A DNA stretch of 64,000 nucleotides from Hirundichthys speculiger (Eukaryota; Chordata; Actinopteri; Beloniformes; Exocoetidae). Under the pieces are notes generated by a model, which saw only the letters and a list, made by a program, of their open reading frames with translations, was not told where the DNA came from and did no database searches. Below, piece by piece: positions 60,077 through 64,000 of the stretch. The first letter of the stretch is position 1. Each line of letters starts with the position of its first letter. The position numbers and the translations under genes were made by a program. The stretch covers positions 186,001 through 250,000 of the forward strand of contig JAGFBZ010000258.1 of NCBI GenBank assembly GCA_018398805.1. The letters are read 5' to 3'.

Positions 60077-60600
60077 ATAGTCCGGGACATGAAAAGGAGC
60101 GCTGGACGCCGGCAGCTCCTCAAGTACACCGGACTGCAGTGTCTGAAGTCTCTTCATGGTCTAGAACCAAAGTCCATCTCTGACATGTTAGAGCCATATG
60201 AACCAACCTGGACTCTGAGAACCTCAGGTAGTGGTCTCCTGCTGGTGCCGAGAGTCAGGACTAAACAAGGTGAAGCTGCATTTCAGTTTTATGCTCCTAA
60301 AATCTGGAACAGTCTTCCAGAAGATGTGAGACAGGCCTCAACTCTGACAATGTTCAGATCCAGGCTGAAAACAGTTCTGTTTAGATGTGCATATGACAAC
60401 TGAAAGGATTTTATCTGCACTCTTCATTTTTAATTTAATTAATAATTTTTTTTAACTTAATTTTTAATTTAATTTATTAATGATTATTTTTATGCTTGTA
60501 TGATTCTATTTGCCTTCTTGTGATTTTATGCATCTGTAAAGCACTTTGAATTGCCTTGTGTACGAATTGTGCTCTACAAATAAACTTGTCTTGCCTTGTG
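60077..60600 (+). mobile_element. LINE (L2/Rex1-group) 3' end, nested
   Basis: Coding C-terminus followed by a 3' untranslated region that ends gtaaagcactttgaattgcc ... ctctacaaataaacttgtc and then ttgccttg, the typical terminus of fish L2/Rex-group LINEs. It sits inside the DNA transposon 59657-60952. Most of the element is missing at its 5' side, as expected for 5'-truncated LINE copies. Confidence 0.78.
60083..60403 (+). CDS. LINE ORF2-like C-terminal fragment, still open
   Basis: The frame is open from about 60032 to TGA at 60401-60403. LINE-like sequence starts near 60089: LKYTGLQCLKSLHGLEPKSI, DMLEPYEPTWTLRTSGSGLL, then QFYAPKIWNSLPEDVRQAST and MFRSRLKTVLFRCAYDN. This is the region after the reverse transcriptase of fish LINEs; KSLHGLxP and WNSLPEDxR are its most conserved words. 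It has no enzymatic centre. No premature stop is present, so the insertion is not very old. Confidence 0.75.
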   Translation, partial: RDMKRSAGRRQLLKYTGLQCLKSLHGLEPKSISDMLEPYEPTWTLRTSGSGLLLVPRVRTKQGEAAFQFYAPKIWNSLPEDVRQASTLTMFRSRLKTVLFRCAYDN

Positions 60601-60959
60601 TCTGATGGAATATGTTGGGCTGTCAACACTCAGACTGAAACGCTTTGAGAGCTAAACCGCACACTGGATGCGATGACAGAATTGGAGGCTAGCTGTGGTT
60701 CTCAAACTCACTAGCAGGATGGATAAGAACTTGGAGAAGTTGCAGGCTCGGCTTGGCAGGAACTGACCACAATTTGGCTGTTTGGAATCACCATTGAGAT
60801 GAACCAGAGATTTTAAAGGCAGACAAAAAATTACTGGAGTCGACCTGATCTTAGTGACAATAAAGTTATCATCTTATCCAACAAATGGGTTTATAAGATT
60901 GCATTATATTTTTATTTATACAGTGGCCCAACTTTTTTTGAATTGGGGTTGTAATTAAA

Positions 60960-61795
60960 TATGTTTGGAGATGTGTTTTAGATTTACTTTGATAACACAA
61001 ACTTTTGAAGTTAGACAAACATCTGAGGATGTGAACCATGCTTTGCCATTCATCAGTTCACAGTTGGACAAATTGTGTTTAAATGGAGACAATTTATGCC
61101 TGTGAACACTCTTCCTAGACGTGGGCTCTCCTCCAAGATGACTTCAAAGGCACACGCAGAATGCTTGCTGAGATAAAGACGAACCCACGGGTAGCAGCCA
61201 AAGGCTTGAAGACATCACTGGAACTGGCAACCATCTCTGTTCATGAGTCTTCCACACGTAGGTCATTGAACAGACAGGGGGTTCATGGCAGAAAGCCACG
61301 GAAGAAAAAGAACATTGGTCAGCACCTGATGTTTGCCAAAGAGCACCTTGAGAATTCACAGTGCTCCAGACAAAAACGGTCAAATCAAAATACCATTCCT
61401 ACAGTGAAATATGGTTGCAGGAGCATCATGAATCGGGTCTGTTTTAACATCTGAGGGCCTGGACCACTTGCTGTCATCATGGGGAAAATAAACTCTAAAA
61501 TCCTACACATAAACATTCCGATGGCGATCTGCCACCTGAAGCTTAGTAAAAGTTAGGTGATGCAGTATGACAGTGATTCTACGCATCAAAGTAAATCTTC
61601 TACAGAATGGCTTCGGAAAAAGAAAATCTGGCTTCAGGAGCAGCCCAGTGGGAGCACAGACATTAAACCCACAATGATGCTGTGGAATGATCTAAAGAGA
61701 ACACCAGACATCCTGCAAATGTGTCTGTGCTAAAGAAGTTCTGTTAGGATGAATGGTCAGTTATAAAAAAGCACTAGAACTCAATGCTGCCAACC
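60960..61795 (+). pseudogene. Tc1-like element with dead transposase (copy B)
   Basis: Same family as 36520-37765. Blocks in order: TLPRRGLSSKMTS-like linker, MLAEIKTNPRVAAKGLKTSL and HESSTRRSLNRQGVHGRKPR (one open frame 61161-61454), then FAKEHLE. A degraded GPLAVIMG-type block follows, then YDSDSTHQSKSSTEWLRKKK (Asp block), then MMLWNDLKR. The third acidic region is PSGSTDIKPTMM, so the PDLNPIE core is mutated. Stops and frameshifts break it. Copies A and B share the uncommon VAAKxLxTSLEL word. Confidence 0.82.
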
Positions 61796-61812
61796 ATCCA
61801 TCCATCCATACA

Positions 61813-62363
61813 TACAGTCATGGAAAAAATTATTAGACCACCATTTTTTCTTCACTTTCTTGTTCATTTTAATACCTGGTACCACTAAACGTCATCATGT
61901 GACTAAAACAGACAGAAAAGAAAACACTGAATGCATAAAAGCAGTGTTTGGCAGTACAACGCCATAGCTATTGATGTAAAAACTTAAGTGATTTAGGTTA
62001 TAATCAAGAAAACCATGGAAAATGTTGAGATATCAGCTCTTAAATAAAACTCTTATGAGCAATCTTTGTGGTTATCGTTATGTTTGTCCAAACAAATGTA
62101 CCTTTAGTTGTACCCAGGGGCGCCGCTAGGGATTTTGGGCCCCATGAAAAGAATCTTTACCGGGCCCCCCAACACAGCAGCGAAATTTGTTGATGCTATT
62201 TTTGATCATCATTAGGGGCCTCTCTGGGCCCCCCTCAATCATGGGCCCCTATAATCCGTATCCTTTACCCCCCCTTTTCGGCGCCCCAGGTTGTACCAGG
62301 CATTAAAATGAACAAGAAACTGAAGAAAACAAGGGTGGTCTAATAATTTTTTCCATGACTGTA
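61813..62363. mobile_element. Mariner-type MITE with perfect TIRs, carrying a hAT MITE
   Basis: Both ends read inward as TACAGTCATGGAAAAAATTA and continue identically to TTAGACCACC, a perfect inverted repeat of about 30 bp with TA at each edge. This is a well-known vertebrate/fish MITE terminus. Without the nested 62115-62289 insertion and one duplication copy the element is about 370 bp. It landed in a CATC-rich simple repeat. Confidence 0.88.
62115..62289. mobile_element. hAT MITE, 175 bp, nested in the mariner-type MITE, exact TSD
   Basis: Left end CAGGGGCGCCGCTAGGG, right end CGGCGCCCCAG, nearly inverted (one mismatch at the second base). The 8-bp duplication gttgtacc is at 62107-62114 and 62290-62297. 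The interior is made of tttgggcccc/gggcccccc words. It is typical of the short GGGCCCC-rich hAT MITEs of fish. Confidence 0.9.
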
Positions 62364-62382
62364 CATCCATCCATCCATCCAT
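62364..62382. repeat. (ATCC)n simple repeat
   Basis: Continues the catccatccata tract at 61795-61812 that the MITE split. Confidence 0.8.
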
Positions 62383-62574
62383 TAACTTCTGCTTCAGGTC
62401 TTCAGAATTCAGATCACGGTGGCAGCAGCCCTAAACAAAGAGACTCAGACCTCCCTCCCCCCGGCCACCTCCTCCAGTTCCTATCCTTTCCGATTATATT
62501 GACATTACTTGGACATAATTAAGAGGGCACCTGAATATAGACCCAAATGTATTTGTGAGGCAGTGCAGAAGCTT

Positions 62575-62735
62575 GCACTCTCCTGCAGGTTGTGAATGTT
62601 TTCCTCATCCAACACACCCTGATTTAAATAGATGGGTCATTAACAGATGTGTGCACACATTGATGATCATCTAAAACATGCAAGATGTGACCCTCAAGGA
62701 CCTGGATTGGTGAGTACTGTTGTAAGATATCACAG
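62575..62735. mobile_element. Degraded foldback MITE (same family as 5353-5543)
   Basis: Left arm-like ctcctgcaggttgtgaatg, middle tccaacacaccctgattta and gggtcattaacag, right arm-like ctaaaacatgcaagatgtg and ccctcaaggacctgg. The order matches the family at 5353-5543, with more substitutions. Confidence 0.6.
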
Positions 62736-62749
62736 TTGATGGTGCAGAG

Positions 62750-63335
62750 AGGTCAAAATTGCTCTTCAAACCTGTGCGACAGGATTGTGTCAAGAAACAG
62801 ATCTGAGGAAAGGGTAAAAAAGATTCCTAAAACACTCCAAGCAGCTTTCTTTGTTATCGAGGTTGCCATCGATAACATCTATAGGCTACTTGATTAGAGG
62901 ACCACACAAAGGCAGATTTTGGACTAATAACGGATGCAGAAGTTCCCAGAACAAGGCCACCCAAGCATGGAGAGAATATGCAAACTCAGCACAGAAAGCT
63001 TTTTGGCACCATCATGGTACCAACTCTTAGAATATGACAAACAACATCCTTTATTTGATTAATGCTGATTCATTTAAGATATAAAGGATACCATTCTTAT
63101 AGTCAGACATGGTGATGGAAGCATCATGCTGTGGGTACGTCTTACTGCCAACAGCAGCTTTGAGACTACGGACAAAATAAATGGAAATTTATTAAGGCGA
63201 TCCTGGATGACAACATTTCCCAGAGTGCTCAGGATGTCAAGCTTTAAAGCTGGGACATAGTTTTACATTTTAACAATTGAAGGACCTCCAATGTGCTGCC
63301 AATGGAGCACATTGCCAATAACTCCACTTTGAATA
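62750..63335 (+). pseudogene. Tc1/mariner-like transposase relic
   Basis: At about 63099-63137 one frame reads IVRHGDGSIMLWV, the KHGGGSIMxWG block before the second catalytic Asp in Tc1 transposases, followed by RLTANSSFETTDKI. Neighbouring stretches (aaaacactccaagcagc, ccacccaagcatggagaga) fit the flanks of the same family. No ends were defined. Confidence 0.6.
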
Positions 63336-64000
63336 TTTTCTTAGAAGAAAAGGGGAAGCAGATGAAGGAAAGGCGCTCCAAGCTTGGAAGACTGTTTGTT
63401 TTTGTTTTGTTTTTTTATTTATTTATTTTTTGCTCTGCTATTTTAGATAAACATGTGTAGGGGATTTAGACGGAATGGTTTGGAATCATAATGGGGGAAT
63501 TTTGGGTGGTTTTGCAAAGTTACATGGAATCATTTCTAAGCAAAACTGGAAATTCTACATAACACTGATAAACTGTATATTTTATGGAATAAAAATAAGA
63601 TCTTTTAAAAATATGTGTTGCCCTGTAGATTTCTCAGGTTGCGTAGTTTCTCTTCTAAAATCTGTCCTGAAAGCAATGACATTTAAAATACAGAATGGGG
63701 GCTCAGCTTCTCGCAGCTCTATTCTAAAAGCTCTGATATTGGTTTCTGCCTTGCAAAACCCATGCTAAAGCTGGTTTAGACCCTGTGTGGTTTACGCTGT
63801 ATTTTATTCATGATACGACTAAAATCATTGTGGTGCATAATGCTTTTTAAGCAATTCAAACAGAGAAAAGAGATGGAGAGGAAATTTTGCAAACTGCATG
63901 AAACAGGCATGCTGGGATTGAGAAGGGTTAGAAAAAGTGGGAGTGAGCGATAATAAAATACAGAGGAAATGAGAGGGAACAAATATTGAGGAGTTAAGGT
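63336..64000. other. No gene seen
   Basis: AT-rich DNA with a T-rich tract at 63390-63432. The 97-codon frame at 63475-63768 has no recognised domain and is of chance length. Confidence 0.4.

Larger units (their letters stand above)
59657..60952. mobile_element. Fish DNA transposon (ACAACCCCAATTC ends) with a LINE tail inside
   Basis: Terminal inverted repeats: ACAACCCCAATTCCCAAAAA on the left and, inward from the right, ACAACCCCAATTCAAAAAAA. AATT lies outside both ends. The internal part at 59875-60080 (tctctttcagggaagacctt, gcatatttcagcaagacac, atgcagtccagaccttt) matches the Tc1/mariner-related family I associate with these ends, including a relic of its QQD-type catalytic block. From about 60085 to 60600 a LINE 3' end is inserted. 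Superfamily assignment is from memory. Confidence 0.7.

Overview
This window looks like intergenic or intronic DNA from a bony fish, probably a percomorph teleost. I found no convincing host protein-coding exon, no rRNA or tRNA gene, no CRISPR array and no operon-like layout. The organism call rests on the repeat content: Tc1/mariner-like transposons of fish type, hAT transposons with BED zinc fingers, fish-type non-LTR retrotransposons (LINEs), two tRNA-derived SINEs with a fish-type tail, and many microsatellites. The organism call and the family names come from remembered family features and were not checked by database search.

Layout. 1-8.3 kb: a Tc1 remnant, an 817-bp hAT element (356-1172), a foldback MITE (5353-5543), a 382-bp hAT MITE (6059-6440) and a 1275-bp hAT element carrying a BED-finger reading frame (7015-8289). 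8.3-14.7 kb: mostly single-copy-looking DNA. 14.7-16.3 kb: a pogo-like transposase remnant split by a hAT element, followed by a 45-bp perfect palindrome and a hexamer array. 16.3-28.2 kb: mostly single-copy-looking, with LINE tails, a reverse-transcriptase scrap and a 1.4-kb inverted-repeat element (22227-23648). 28.2-31 kb: a 1.5-kb hAT candidate inside a GATA microsatellite, then a SINE. 36.5-45.4 kb: a dense nest of Tc1 remnants, two LINEs in opposite orientation and a hAT element. 46-47.9 kb: a SINE with long target duplications and a two-exon hAT element carrying a second hAT MITE in its intron. 49-50.2 kb: a third LINE family, decayed. 53.9-54.9 kb: a minus-strand Tc1 pseudogene. 59.6-63.3 kb: a DNA transposon containing a LINE tail, two Tc1 remnants and a mariner-type MITE with a hAT MITE inside it.

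The best-supported signal is a set of nine hAT-type insertions. Seven have exact 8-bp target-site duplications, one has a 7/8 match, and one sits in a microsatellite where the duplication is ambiguous. Four of the nine keep an N-terminal BED-finger exon but have lost the catalytic part. Whether these short DNA-binding-only products act on related full-length elements is the most interesting open question here. No clearly new biological system is visible. Several AT-rich, repeat-free blocks are listed as low-confidence candidates for conserved non-coding regulatory DNA.
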